The position numbers were made by a program, and so were the translations under genes. Shown in pieces: positions 33,177 through 45,709 of a stretch of DNA of 64,000 bases; position 1 is the stretch's first letter; each line of letters starts with the position of its first letter. The notes below the pieces were generated by a model. It saw nothing but the letters and a program-made list of their open reading frames with translations, was not told where the DNA came from and searched no databases. This DNA is from Hordeum vulgare subsp. vulgare (taxonomy: Eukaryota > Streptophyta > Magnoliopsida > Poales > Poaceae): assembly GCF_904849725.1 (NCBI RefSeq), contig NC_058524.1, forward strand, positions 512,414,263 through 512,478,262. The letters run 5' to 3'.

Positions 33177-34731
33177 TGCTACGGCAACAAAAGTCCTTCC
33201 CTAGCAACGCCAGGAATTCTTCTTGCTACTTCTCTTGTTTGCGATGGTTTTTCCCTTGAAGAGGAAAGGGTGATGCAGCACAGGAGCAGTAAGTATTTCC
33301 CTCAGTTTGAGAACCAAGGTATCGATCCAGAAGGAGGGTCTTGACAAGTCCAGAGTACCTGCGCAAACACAAACGAGCTTGCACCCAACGCTTCAAAGGG
33401 GTTGTCAATCCCTTCAAGATTGTTTGCAAAGTGAGATCTCAAGGCGGAAAGTGCAACGAAGTAAAAAGTGTAAGGCTGAAAATATGGTGCGGAGTAGACC
33501 CCGGGGACATAGTGTTCACTAGAGGCTTCTCTCAAAATAGCAAATATCATGGTGGGTGAATAAATTACTGTCGAGCAATTGATAGAACCGCGCAAAGTCA
33601 TGACGATATCTAAGGCAATGATCATACATAAGGCATCACGTCCGAGAGAAGTAGACCGACACTTTCTGCATCTACTACTATTACTCCACACATCAACTGC
33701 TAAACAGCATGCATCTAGTGTATTGAGTTCATGACGAACAGAGTAACGCCTTAAGCAAGATGACATGATGTAGAGGGATAATCTCAAACCAATGATGAAA
33801 ACCCCATCTTTTTACCCTTGATGGCAACAACACGATGCGTGCCTCGCTACCCCTTCTGTCACTGGGTGAGGTCACCACATGGTATGAAACCAAAACCAAG
33901 CACTTCTCCCATTGCAAGAATCATAGATCTAGCTGGCCAAACAAAACCCACAACTCGAAGAGAATTACAAGGATATGAAATCATGCATAAGAGAGATCAG
34001 AAGAAACTCAAATAAGATTCATAGATAATCTGATCATAAATCCACAATTCATCGGATCTCGACAAACACACCGCAAAAGAAGATTACATCGGATAGATCT
34101 CCATGAAGATCATGGAGAAATTTGTATTGAAGATCCAAGAGAGAGAAGAAACCATCTAGTTACTAGCTATGGACCCGTAGGTATATGGTGAACTACTCAC
34201 GCATCATCGGAGAGGTCATGGTGTTGATGAAGAAGCCCTCCGTATCCGAATCCCCTCTCCGGCAGGGCACCAGAACGTGCCCCAGATGGGATCTTGCGAA
34301 GACACAAGCTTGCGGTGGTGAAAAAGTACTTTCGATGATCTCCTGATTTTTTGTGGATTTTTTGGGGATATATAGGCGCAAGACCTAGGGCAGAGGGCGT
34401 CCAGGGGGGCACAAGCCTTTGGGCTGCGGCCTCCCCCTTGGTCGCGGGGTGAGGGCTTGTGGGGCCCCTGGGCCCCCTGCCTTGGCTCTCAAGCCTCCTG
34501 ATCTTCTTCCGTTACAGAAATTTTTTTTTCGATGATTTTCTTCCGTTTGGAATCCGTTTCAAAATCTCCTCTGAAAGGGTTCGAAAACATGGAAAAAACA
34601 GGAGCTGACACTTGGCACTGAGTTAATAAGTTAGTCCCAAAAAATATATAAAAGGCATGCAAAACATCCAAAGTTTGACAAGATAATAGCATAAAACCAT
34701 CAAAAATTATAGATACGTTGGAGACGTATGA
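33177..34731 (-). repeat. 5' LTR of E3
   Basis: It runs from minus TCATACGTCTCCAACG (34731; first G mutated to C relative to TGATACG) to CCGTAGCA (33177), 1555 bp. Minus-strand TATATAT lies at about 34374-34368, after the GC-rich inverted repeat. Confidence 0.92.
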
Positions 34732-34736
34732 GGCCC
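34732..34736. repeat. Target site duplication GGCCC of E3, right
   Basis: Exact repeat of 28000-28004. Confidence 0.9.
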
Positions 34737-35447
34737 ATATACAAGGAAGAATGGTGTGAAGCCGGTTGACCGGTTCGGCGTGGTGTGGAGGCTCCATAGT
34801 ACATCCGGTAACTCTTTGATCGAGCAGTCGGCTGACTTGACGAGCAGTGCCACGAGTCTTGGCTTGTTGCCGGCCAGGATTAGGTCGTTTGCCCTTTCCG
34901 CCTGACCATTTGACTGCGGGTGCGCCACCGACGCCAGATCGAGCTGGATGCCCTCTTTGGCATAGAAGAGCGCCATTGCACCCTTGGCAAAGTTGGTGAT
35001 GTTGTCGGTGATGATGCTGTGGGGGACACCGTAGCGGACAGAGATGTACCTGATGAACGTGACGGCCGTGGGACCGTGAAGTTTCTTGATTGGCATGGCC
35101 TCAATCCACTTGGTGAATTTATCGATGGCTACCAGGAGATGCGTCATGCCGCCTCGAGCGGTCTTGAATGGTCCCACCATATCCAACCCCCAGACGATAT
35201 AGGGCCATGACATGGGGATGTTCTTCAGAGCCGAGGCCGGCAAGTGGCATTGCGTGCTGAACTGCTCGCAACCTTCGCACTTGTCGACCAAGGATCTGGA
35301 CTCTTCTAGGGCTGTGGGCCAGTAGAATCGACGGCGGAATGCCTTGGCCACTAGGGTTCTGGAGGCGGTATGATGCCCGCACTCACCCTGGTGTATGTCC
35401 TTGAGGATTTCTTGCCCTTTTTCTGATTCGACGCAGCGTTGGAACAC
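34732..35447 (-). pseudogene. Y pol, integrase zinc finger and catalytic core
   Basis: Integrase inserts the element DNA into the chromosome. H2C2 finger: HQGECGHH ... DKCEGCEQF. Core residues: D in VWGLDMVGPF, D in SIITDNITNF (relatives have DNGTNF), E in QSNGQAERAND. The core ends FFLVYG at the E3 insertion, and its partner is 27585-28004. The stretch is open for more than 230 codons. Confidence 0.85.
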
Positions 35448-36010
35448 GCCGGTTACGCTACATCGAACCAGCTCGCGGTTGACGATGGCATACGTGGGAG
35501 ATCAACACTGGATCTGTCGCGCTTCTGCCTCGTCTTGGGGAAGCTCGCCACGAAGAAGGAAAGACATGATGGGGTGTGCCCATGAGGGAGCCGACATGGG
35601 AGCCGGCTCCATCTCGGCCTGAAGGTCAGGGGCATCTGAATCCCCCGAGTTTGTCGTTGTGGTCCTAGGTTTGAGACCTTCTGCCTCTGGTGCCGTCGTG
35701 GCAGCCGGCAAGCCGTCAACCTCCATGAAGGCAACCCACTGGGTATTGAGCCGACTGGGTTAGAGGTTTGGCGTAGCCGACGGAGTTGCCTGAGCCGGCA
35801 AAGGAGCTGGAGCCGGCAAGATTGCCGGAGCCGGCGGAGCGAGCAGAGCCGGCGGAGTTGACGATTCCGGCGGTTTCTCCGGACCCAGAGTCCTTGGGAC
35901 GGATGGGTCCGCAGGCACGAAGATTGATGCGGACTCCGAAGACGGCTTGATAGAGGTCTTGTGCAGCTGCTCGAGGGAGACGTCGGCCGAGATTGCTTGC
36001 CTTATGGGGC
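35448..36010 (-). pseudogene. Y pol, linker between second RNase H and integrase
   Basis: Low-complexity Pro/Ala-rich stretch (SSTPPALLAPPAPAILPAPA) after AKIGPIRQAISADVSLEQLH. Continuous with the RNase H frame but with breaks. No catalytic motif. Confidence 0.55.
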
Positions 36011-36440
36011 CGATTTTTGCCAATGTACCAGCCGCCTCATTGTCCGCTCAGGGGACATGATGTAAATCGCAGCCCTCGAAGGGGCCACTGAGCTGTTGGA
36101 TGAGGAAGCGGTAGCTGGCCATGTTGGCGTTCCTCGCGTCCCACTCGCGAGAGACTTGCTGCACCACAAGATTAGAGCCGCCGAAGCAAAGGATTTGTCG
36201 GATGCTGATTTCTTTGGCAAGCCGGAGGCCGTATGCGAGCGCCTCGTACTCGGCGACGTTGTTGGAGGCGGAGAAGTGTATCTAGAGAGCATACTTGAGC
36301 TGGTCCCCTTTTGGAGACGTCAAGCCGATGCCGGCTCCCACAGCAGTTCGCATATTTGATCCATTGAAGTGCATCCGCCAATGTGTGGAGTCGGGAGGAG
36401 GCGGCAGGAACTGGGTCTCGGCCCAATCGACGAGCTAGTC
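36011..36440 (-). pseudogene. Y pol, second (plant-type) RNase H
   Basis: A second RNase H after the retroviral one is a hallmark of the Tat lineage. Motifs: MHFNGSNMRTAVGAGIGL (family: FDGS), NNVAEYEALAYGLRLAKE, FGGSNLVVQQVSREW (family: GDS-LVV). Two catalytic Asp positions are changed, to Asn and Gly, and stops lie at 36435-36437 and within the domain. Inactive. Confidence 0.72.
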
Positions 36441-37654
36441 GGCCACCACCTGAGACTTGATGGCGCTGCGCGGCTCGTAGCGGATGTCGTGATCGGCCAT
36501 GGCGACGGACCACTTGGCGATCCGGCCTGTGGCGTCACGATTGCCCATGATTTCTGAAAGTGGAGCCGTGCTCACCACCGTGATGGCATGCTCCTGGAAG
36601 TATTGCTCCAGCTTCTTGTGGAAAAATACACGCCATAGCACATCTTTTGATAGTGGCGGTAGTTTTGCTTGGAGTTGGGCAAGACCTCGCTCACATAGTA
36701 GACAGGGCACTGCAACAGCAACACCTTGCCCTCCTCCTTGCGCTCCACTACCAAGACCACACTGACCACGCGTGTGGTTGCTGTGATGTAGATGAGGATG
36801 GGCTCCCTCTCTGCCGGCGTGGCCAAGATTGGCGTGCTGGAGATTACACACTTGAGGTCGCGAAAAGCTTCCTCCGCTTGACCATTCCACTCAAATTTGG
36901 TTGTCTTCTTCATCAGTTGATAGAGTGGTAGCGCCTTCTCGCCCAGCCGGCTAACGAACCGGCTGAGGGATGCGAGGCAGCCGACAAACTTCTGAACGTC
37001 GAGGAGTTGATCCGGCTTGGCCATGCGCTCGATTGTTCTGATCTTCTCGGGGTTAGCTTCGATGCCGCGGGCCGACACGAAGAAACCCAAGAGCTTGCTA
37101 GTTGGGACTCCAAAGAAGAGCTTCTCCGGATTGAACCAGATCTTGTACTCGCACACGGTGGCAAAGGTCTCCCGCAAATTGTCAAGGAGACTGAAATGTT
37201 GCTTGGTTTTGAAGACGATGTCGTCGATGTATAGGTGAATGTTCCTACCAATTTGCGACTAGAGGCATTGTTGCATGAAGCGCTGGAAGGTGGTCCCGGC
37301 GTTCTTCAGGACGAATGTCATCGTCGTGTTGCCGTAGGCTCCGAAAGGTGTGATGAAGAAGGTCTTGAGCCGGTCGACCGGGTCCAGCTTGATCCGGTGG
37401 TAACCGGAATAAGCATCCAGAAATGACAGCAATTCGCAGCCGGCCGTGGAGTCGATCACTTGATCAATCCGTGGCAGGGTGAAGGGGTCTTTCGGGCATG
37501 CCTTATTCAGGCTTGTGTAATCGATACACATGCCCATGTTTTGTTCTTCTTCAGCACCAACACTGGATTGGCCAGCCAGTCCGGGTGGAAAACTTCCATG
37601 ATGAAGCCTGCTGCGAGAAGCCATGCGATCTCTTCTCCAATTGTGATCCGCTTC
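36441..37654 (-). pseudogene. Y pol, reverse transcriptase and first RNase H
   Basis: Copies element RNA into DNA. RT motifs: MCIDYTSLNKACPKDPF, LLSFLDAYSGYHRI (first catalytic Asp), TPFGAYGNTTM, and YIDDIVF (YxDD) just after an in-frame TAG at 37259-37261. Connection and RNase H: RTIERMAKPDQLLDVQKFVG, EWNGQAEEAFRDLK, PILATPAEREPILIYITAT, YYVSEVL. A shift near 36590 changes frame before VVSTAPLSEIMGNRDATGRI. The N-terminal end of RT is cut by A2 at 37655. Confidence 0.85.
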
Positions 37655-38387
37655 TGTTTGGGAACGTTGCATGGGAAACAAAAAAATTCCTACGCACACG
37701 CAATACCTATCCATGGTGATGACCATCTACGAGAGGGGAGGGTGAATCTACATACCCTTGTAGATCGCTAAGCGGAAGCGTATATAACGCAGTTGATGTA
37801 GTGGAACATCTTCGTGATCCAAATCGCAGCCCGTCCTGCGATCTCAGCACGATCCGTCCCGCGATCCCATCCCGTTCCATCCCGATCTAGTGTCGAATGG
37901 ATGGGACCTCCACGTTCAGCACACATACAGCTCGATGACGATCCCCGCCTTCTTGATACAACAAGAGGGGCGGAGAGGTAGTTGAATTCTCCAGCACGGC
38001 GGTGTGGTGGTGGTAGTGGTGAACTAATCCAGCAGGGCTTCACCTAAGCACCGCCGAACTAGACTAGAGGAGAAACATATCTAGAGAGAAGTAGAGGGAG
38101 CACATGGTAATTAGGGTTATCCCTCACCTCTAAAACCTCTAGTATATATAGGAGGGAGGGAGGGGAGGAGGTAGCCTCAAACACTCAGGTTTGGCCGAAA
38201 TTGGAGGTGGAGGAGTCCTACTCCAATCCTACCTGGAGTAGCATTCCTCCTCTCCACTTGGAAACCCTTTCCACCTTTTCCACCTTTGGGTTTCTTTCCT
38301 TCCCACCTCCAATCCGCCTTTGGCTTTAGTGGTGGCTTCGTCCAGCCCACTAGAGGCTCGTCCATGTCCTCCCACAGCTCATGAGAC
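37655..38387 (-). repeat. A2 3' LTR, left part
   Basis: It matches the solo LTR (1679 onwards) with a minus TATATATA at 38150-38143. It ends at GAGAC, the S duplication, and continues at 57497. Confidence 0.88.
38383..38387. repeat. Target site duplication GAGAC of S, left
   Basis: GAGAC precedes TGATGACCC and is repeated at 57492-57496. Confidence 0.92.
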
Positions 38388-39923
38388 TGATGACCCACAA
38401 GTATAGGGGATCAATCGTAGTCCTTTCGATAAGTAAGAGTGTCGAACCCAACGAGGAGCAGAAGGCTCTGATAAACGGTTTTCAGCAAGGTAATAACTGC
38501 AAGCACTGAAAGTAGCGGTAACAAGTGATGGTGTAGTGAGGTGAAACGTAGCAAGTGGAAAGTAACAAGTAACAAGTAGTAGCAACGGTGCAGCAAAGTG
38601 GCCCAATCCCTTTTGTAGCAAGGGACAAGCCTGAACAAAGTCTTATAGGAGGAAAAACGCTCCCAAGGACACACGGGAATTTTTGTCATGCTAGTTTCAT
38701 CATGTTCATGTGATTCACGTTCGTTACTTTGATAGTTTGATATGTGGGTGGACCGGCGCTTGGGTACTGCCCTTACTTGGACAAGAATCCCACTTATGAT
38801 TAACCCTTCTCGCAAGCATCCGCAACTACGAAAGAAGAATTAAGACAACGTCTAACCATAGCATTAAACTAGTGGATCCAAATCAACCCCTTACGAAGCA
38901 ACGCATAGACTGGGGTTTAAGCTTCTGTCACTCTAGCAACCCATCATCTACTTACTACTCCCCAATGCCTTCCTCTAGGCCCAAATATGGTGAAATGTTA
39001 TGTAGTCGATGTTCACATAACACCATTAGAGGAAAACACAACATACAACATATCAAAATACCGAACGAATACCAGATTCACATGACTATTATTAGCATGA
39101 CTTATCCCATGTCCTCAGGAACAAAAGTAACTACTCACAAAGCATAATCATAATCATGATCAGAGGTGGAAAGAGTTGCATCAAGGATCTGAACATAAAC
39201 TCTTCCACCAAGTAATCCAACTAGCATCAACTACAAAGAGTAATCAATACTACTAGCAACCTTACAAGTACCAATCGGTGTCGCGAGACTGAGATTGGTT
39301 ACAAGAGATGAACTAGGGTTTGGAGAGGAGATGGTGCTGATGAAGATGTTGATGGAGATGACTCCCCTCTGACGAGAGGAGTGTTGGTGATGACGATGGC
39401 GACGATTTCCGCCTCCGGGAGGGAAGTTTCCCCGACAGGATCATCATGCCGGAGCTCTAGATTGGTTCTGCTCAAGTTCCGCCTCGTGGCTTCGGAGAAT
39501 CCACGAAAAAGCTCCACCCTGATTTTTTCTCGGACGAAACCCTTCATATAGCAAAAGAGGGGGGCCAGTGGGCCACCAGGGTGCCCACAAGCCCTGTAGC
39601 CGCCGCCAGGGGGGGGGGTAGGTGGCGGCTACCAGACTTGTGGGCCCCTGGTAGCTCCCGTCTCGCACTTCTTTCGCCCAGTATTTTTGATATATTCCCA
39701 AAAAATTCCACGTTGATTTTCAGGGCATTTGGAGTTGCGTAGAATAGAGGACTCAGACTTGCTCCTTTTCCAGTCCAGAATTCCAGCTGCCGGTATTCTC
39801 CCTCTTCAAATAAACCTTGCAAAATAAGAGAGAAAAGGCATAAGTATGGTACCACAAAGTAATATAACAGCCCAAAAAGCGATAAATATCAACATGAAAG
39901 CATGATGCAAAATGGACGTATCA
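38388..39923 (-). repeat. 3' LTR of S
   Basis: On the minus strand it runs from TGATACGTCCATTTTGC (39923) to GGGTCATCA (38388), 1536 bp. U3 hairpin arms lie at 39575-39604 and 39624-39652; a TATA-like box lies at 39550-39545. Confidence 0.93.
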
Positions 39924-39937
39924 ACTCCCCCAAGCTT
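39924..39937 (-). other. Polypurine tract of S
   Basis: Minus AAGCTTGGGGGAGT directly before the 3' LTR, the same core (AAGCTTGGGG) as in E1-E3. Confidence 0.65.
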
Positions 39938-41460
39938 AAACCTTGCTTGTCCTCGAGCGAAAACCAAGATCCATAAACATGTCCACATGTTTAGGGTTGG
40001 AGGTGTCGATAAAACATAATACGGACATGAGGGCATCAATATCACACATAGAATAGCAATACATCATAAAGATTCTTAGGGGAAAGTAACAATTCCTTCA
40101 CAAAGAAAAGTATGAAACAAAAACCTTACCGAGAAGTAGGCAACAACAGTCCATAGTCATTGAAGCAATTGCAATTTATGATAACATGAGAAAGAGTCAA
40201 ATAAGATCTTGTAAAGCAAACCCACTTACTCAATCATCTCTTTTGTTTTCCACAATTGTTACAACTCACGTGGTACTCATGGTATCAAAGTTTCAGCTGG
40301 ACACAGAGAAAGATAGGGGCTTGTAGTTTTGCCTCCCAACCATTTACCTCAAGGGTAAAGTCAACAATAATAAAGCATAAGTACTCATCTCCAAGTTGAT
40401 ATATGAATATAGATCTTTCCCTAGCATGTGATGGTAGCCAAGCAGAAGGCAAAATAAGGAATTGGTGAAGATTACCATGACTCTTCCAAGGGCAAGAAGT
40501 AAAGGTACAAGATAGGCCCTTCGTAGAGGGAAGAATAGGTTGTCATGCGCTTTTGAGGTTTGGATGCATGTCCTCTTAGTGCGGAGGAACGTCACTTTTT
40601 ATTGCCTCTTGTGATAAAGAACTTTATTATGCAGTCTGTCGCTTTTATGTCTTTCTCATCACAGGTTCGTATAAAGCTTATTTTCCACGCACTAATAGAT
40701 CATACATATTGGAGAGCAATTTTTATTGCTTGCACCGATGACAACTTACTTGAGGGATCTTATTCAATCCATAGGCAGGTATGGTGGACTCTGACGGCAA
40801 AACTGGGTTGAAGGTTTATGGATGCACAAGTAGTATCTCTACTTGGTGCTGGAGTTTTGGCTAATATGAGGTGGAAGCAATCGTCACATGCTAAGGGATC
40901 TCTCATCATATAAAATTGTTTGGAACCAAGCAAACACAATTCATTACGTTGTCTTCCTTTGTCCAACATCTACTCTTAAGCATGTAATAGTTTGTGAGTG
41001 CTCACAATTGTAAAAAGTGTCTAAGATGATATATTTATATGTGAACCTCTCTTTCCTTACTACTTCTTATTAATTGCAACAATGGCTGGGGACTATGTTG
41101 GTCTATTCTCAACAAGTTTCAATCATCATACTTGTTATAAGTGAAGCTATCACTTTCCATAGGATCATCTCATGATCTTTCATGCTATCGTTCTTTTCAT
41201 ACTATTGATCACGGCACAAAACAAAGCCCTTGACTAAGATACTCTTTATTATATAGCTCGCAAGCTCGAATACATCGGGGGAGAGACACAAGGCAAAAGA
41301 CTCAAACTAAACACTAAAGACTTATTCCACTAAGAGAAGAAAGTAAAAACTGAAAAGGAAAGAACTAAAACAAAGGTAAGAGCAAAAGATATAAAGGTGA
41401 TAGATACCAGGGAAACTCCCCCAAGCTTCGCAAAGCCAAGGGGATTGCCCATACCAATGC
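39938..41460 (-). other. S non-coding segment between extra ORF and 3' LTR
   Basis: No credible ORF. It contains CTCGAGGACAAG (39957-39946, minus) and GGTTGGGAGGCAA (about 40341-40329, minus), both words shared with E1-E3. The rest is AT-rich and unassigned. Confidence 0.55.
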
Positions 41461-41631
41461 TTAGTTGTCTTCCTTTGGTGGTGATGGTGGTGGAGTTGTT
41501 GAAGCGGTCTTGAGCTTGTCTAATTTCCACTTGAGCATAAAGTTCTGCTCCCTCAGATCGTCATTTTCCTCCTCAAGCTTCAACACTCTATGGCAAAGTT
41601 CCTTCTTACTCTCCTGCAAGAAACGAGAAGG
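41461..41631 (-). pseudogene. S extra ORF, C-terminal part
   Basis: In-frame continuation of 50817-50572 across T. A short predicted coiled coil, KELCHRVLKLEEENDDLREQ, is followed by a Pro-rich tail PPPSPPKEDN and a stop at 41461. No membrane segment or known domain. Confidence 0.7.
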
Positions 41632-41636
41632 GATAA
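41632..41636. repeat. Target site duplication GATAA of T, left
   Basis: GATAA precedes TGTAACATCCC and is repeated at 50572-50576. Confidence 0.93.
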
Positions 41637-44600
41637 TGTAACATCCCAAAATTATAAATTTTGGAATGTTAATATAATTATTAGATTGATTGTTTGTTTG
41701 TTTGCTGAGTGACTGGAACTTGTGTGAAATTTGAAACTTTTCGAAACTTTTGAATGAGAGGGAATAAAATGACTTTCCCCTTCTCCGGTGAATTCAAATT
41801 CAACCTTTTAAAAGCAAAGAGAGAAGTTGACATGACTTCTTCCACTATAAAGAATTCGAACGGAGATATTTGCATTTGAATTCTTTTGCATTTTCATTCG
41901 TTTTCTTCGTGCAAGAAATGCCGGGAAATACATTCTAAATAGCGGAAGAACACGACCCTCAAATACCCGGGCATTTTAAATGTTATTTGCACCCTAAAAG
42001 TTAGTGGGTCATTTGAATTTTATTTGCAGAAGAAAATAAACCTTTTAGGCAATTTTGTGAAAATAATTTTTTCTGACGTTTTTATTTTTGCCGTGGAAAA
42101 ATGCCCATCATTTATATTTTATTTTTCTAATAATCTTAGTATATAAAAACTCTTTATTCTGAATTGATTTGATTTCCTTTTTAACGTTTTAGTTTCCTAG
42201 TTTTGAAAATAGGAATAGAATCACTTTTATTAGGAAATAGGAGCTGGCCCATTAAGCACTTTTCAAATTTGGCCCAAGAAGATCATCTCCTACCTCCATC
42301 TCTTCTTCACGTGAGAGAGAAGCCTTCCTTCCATGGAGAGGAGAATCCCCACCTCCGGGATTCGCGAAATCCTTTCCTTCCCGGCGCCTCCCGTCGCTTC
42401 TATAAGAAGCCCCACGTCCTCCTCGTTCCATTCCCGTTGAAACCGCCGCCTCTCCTCGCCTCTAGCTCGCGCACCCCTTGCCGGAGTTGTCACCGGAAAA
42501 CTTGCCAGAGAACTCCTCCATCGACCTCCTCCACCACTCCTCCCTGCCGAGCCCGCTGCACCCCTGCCACCCCACCTCCCCCACTTCGGCCCCCTGCTCC
42601 TCCCCTCGCCAGAACCCTCCCCACTGCCCCCCTGCTTCCCCATTTCCAGGAGCACGAGCACCAGTAGCTTTTCACCTCGCCCCCCACCTCCACCTCACCT
42701 CCCCACCCCTGCCGAGAGCCCCCCCACCTCGCTGCCCCACCTGCACCACTCCTCCACCCGCCGGCCCCTCCCCACCCCACCGGCACCCCACCCCCACCTC
42801 GCCACCATTGCCAGCCACGGGCAGCTCTCCTAGCCGAGGTAATCTCCTCTCCTCTCTCTGTTCTTTCTCTTTTCTTATTTTGTAACCGTTAGATCTTGGA
42901 TATATGGTTTAGATTAGATCTAGGGATACCCCTTCGCTTTAGAGTAAAAAAACCAGCGGTTTTAATTCACTTATGTATTAGCCAGCAGTTTTTGATTAGC
43001 CTCGGCCGTTTGCTCCTAGTCTTGAAACAAACAGCACCCGCAGCCTATAGCAACTTGCCACGTGTACCCCTATTAGTTAGCTAGTTATCTTCAGTTTTTT
43101 CTGTCTAAATTGCAAAAACAGAAAGTTTCAATTTTGTTTTGGCCACAACTTTTGATCCCGGATTCCAATGACATTGATTCTTGTTCCAGTAGCTCACAAA
43201 TTTCCTGTAGTTTTTAAAAACATATAATTTGTCTATGTTTGAAATTTGCAAATATAAGTTAGATCAGATTTAGTTTAAACCTTGTTTTGCTTATTCCAGG
43301 AGTTTAAAAATAGCGTTTAATTTGATTCCTTTTGGTACTGATCACTAGTGATCTTATGTATCAGTGGTAAAATTTCAGATTTGTTTGAGTATTTTATCTC
43401 ACTGTTTCATGTGAAACAATTTCTATTTCACCTCTTTTAGGATTTCGGCAAATTCCTTTTCTATTTTTGTTTCAAAATATTTTCTTTATTATTTGAGAAA
43501 GATTATTATTGTTTTGTTTATGTTAGTTAACAGTAGTTTTGCAACAAGTTTTTATTTTATTTTTATTTGTTTTAATGAAATCAATTCTAGTTCCTTAGTA
43601 ACTTGCAATTGGTTTCCGCATTGTTTCAAATCCCGTTTGGGAATACTTTCAAGTAGTTTTGTGAAAAATACTTTATTTTATCCTAGTTAAAATTATATCT
43701 TAGTTCCTTGTTATTATTTTCTGTTAGACAAAACTATTTAGTGGTTGACGTAGTAGAAGACTCCCTAGTCTTATTTGAAGTTTCTTTCGGATTTTTATTC
43801 GCTCTCTCTTTTGTTTTGATTGCTAGAATGATTGCTAGAATGAGTGCTTATGTGAATGACATGTTTGTTATATAGATTTCATCGGAGAGTGACGGGTAGT
43901 CTATCAAGTTATTTTCTCGAGAAATTCTTCTTCGTCAACATCACTAGGCAAGTCATTTGATCATGTATCACCTATGTTTTTATGCATCATAGTTCTACCA
44001 TCCTATGCCCAATTGCATGATGCTTAGGTACTTGGAAATTTTAGTATAGATTGTAGTATCATGTGGTAGGAACACAACAACCCCGACACTTGGCCCCGGG
44101 ACGACAATTTCTTAATGCTATGCTTGAGTAGACGGGTTATCGGTTGAGTGTATATCACGAGTGATGCGAGGTTGATATAATAATCAAGACCGGCTAAGAC
44201 AAGATTTTCAAGACCTCGGACGCAATGCAACTCTGGGTGAAGGACGGTTGATCGGCTCCCTGGAGAACCCAGTGGATGCCCGGGATGCTCGAGAGGCCAT
44301 GTCATCCTGCGGAAAGCTTCACCCAGGCTCAAAGAGACGGACGGATATTTTCAAGACCCAAGGCTTACCTGCACAACCACAAGTCATTATGGGCTTTGGC
44401 TTGGTTGGACAATGCGGCGACTCTGGACAGGCGGTGCTAGCAGATGTAGAAGAACGATAGGATTGGATGGGCACCGACAGGGATTTAGAGGGACCCGTTG
44501 AAAGACCATGTTTTGATCATCCGGTCTTCAAACACCCTGAAGTGCGAGGACATACACGGAGGCGATCAAATCTTGTGGGGAACGTGTGCAAAACTCTGCA

Positions 44601-45205
44601 GAGTACTCAAACCTAATCGATTAGCCGTGTCCACGGTCATGGACAACTTGAGCCAAAGGAACTGAAGTTATCTGGATTTCTCAACACCATTAAATATATT
44701 TGATGAGGGTAATTATTGACAACTCGGGTATGAGAACTGGTTGGCGGAACCATCTCATTAACAACCAACATCGTAGTAATATTTTGCTTTTAGCCCCTCT
44801 CTTGATGTAGGAGAAAACTTGCTTTACGCTAAAAACTTATAGCCCCACCTGCCATATATGCATATAGTATAGATGATTACTTTTCACCTCTCTCTTATGT
44901 GACTTGCCGGCATATTCAATATGCTGACCTACACGGCTACAACGTCTTATGTTGCAGATATTTTCTTCGACGAGTAAGAGTACGATTCAGGGTTACGATC
45001 TACACTCAACTTGTCGTTGGTGTTTATTGGGACTCCACTCCCTTGACCGCTTCCGCTGAGATAATTAAGGTATATATCAGTTTTACGATATTTACATGTG
45101 ATTGCACTTTGCTATATACATTGATGTACTGTGTGTGCCAGCATACTGATCCAGGGATGGCACAGATACACAGAGGCTTGACTCGTCTTGAGTCAGGTCA
45201 CTACA
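41637..45205 (+). repeat. 5' LTR of T
   Basis: It runs from TGTAACATCCCAAAATTATA to CACTACA, 3569 bp. TATAAAA at 42142-42148. It includes a Pro-codon-rich GC block (42400-42840) that gives an ORF of 154 codons here but 221 in the other LTR, so it is not taken as a gene. Confidence 0.93.
42142..42148 (+). promoter_or_regulatory. TATA box in the T 5' LTR
   Basis: AGTATATAAAAACTC; the same box lies near 47522 in the 3' LTR. Confidence 0.5.
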
Positions 45206-45209
45206 GAGA

Positions 45210-45221
45210 TGGTATCAGAGC
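45210..45221 (+). other. Primer-binding site of T (initiator Met tRNA)
   Basis: TGGTATCAGAGC, 4 bases after the LTR, complementary to the 3' end of plant tRNA-iMet. Confidence 0.9.
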
Positions 45222-45709
45222 ACATGTTGACTATAGGACATGACCCTAGAAACTGGAAACTTCTTAGGATAGGATCTCACAAAAAATTTATTTTCAGGAA
45301 CATCCTTTACTTCTCATCCCTTCTGATTTCATCCAACGTTCTCTCTCACCTCCAATAGTTAGACAATACCTTTACCCCTTTGACCTCATGAAGAATCAAC
45401 GGAGTTCTACTTCAAAGTAAAGAGGATTTCATCATGCATTTGAAGAATTGAAGCTGCGCCAACTGAAGACTCTCAAGACCCGAAGAATTCAAAGACCCTG
45501 AAGCGTTCGAATATTTATATGACCATTAGAAGTCCAAACCCCTGTTATATACCCACGTTAGATACGATGATTTGTGAGCAGTCATTGGTGTGTGTTTTTC
45601 GACAGCCACAAATAAAACCTATTCTCAAAAATATTGTTTGTATTGTGTGTATCTCCCTCTTTCCCCCTCTCTCTTACTCATCTCATCCCAAAAACGTTGG
45701 ACCCAATAG
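45222..45709 (+). other. Leader of T between PBS and gag
   Basis: About 490 non-coding bases. Nothing beyond position suggests function; a packaging signal would be expected here. Confidence 0.5.

Larger units (their letters stand above)
28005..34731 (-). mobile_element. E3: non-autonomous Athila-like element in Y integrase
   Basis: 6727 bp, minus strand, same subfamily as E2: both LTRs share the extra '...GTTACCGTAGCA' end. LTRs are 33177-34731 (5') and 28005-29560 (3'), with GGCCC duplications and a tRNA-Asp PBS. It has one open gag-like ORF and lacks protease, RT and integrase. LTR copies differ at a few percent of sites by eye. Confidence 0.93.
6120..37654 (-). mobile_element. Y: Tat-lineage Ty3/Gypsy retrotransposon, broken by later insertions
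   Basis: The parts are a 3' LTR (about 6120-7060), a plus-strand accessory gene (7619-26852) and minus-strand pol (27585-28004 and 34732-37654). Pol order is RT, RNase H, a second plant-type RNase H, then integrase, and an antisense accessory ORF lies between pol and the 3' LTR; this arrangement is known for Tat elements such as Grande and RIRE2. With E1 and E3 removed, about 9.45 kb remain. A2 cuts it at 37655, and gag, PBS and 5' LTR lie beyond the window. Many stops and frameshifts show it is dead. Confidence 0.8.

Noticed and set aside
42203..42885. Proline-rich ORFs in the T LTRs (also 47584-48249)
   Set aside because: The two LTR copies give 154 and 221 codons because of small indels, and the composition is that of a GC-rich LTR block. 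Not taken as coding.
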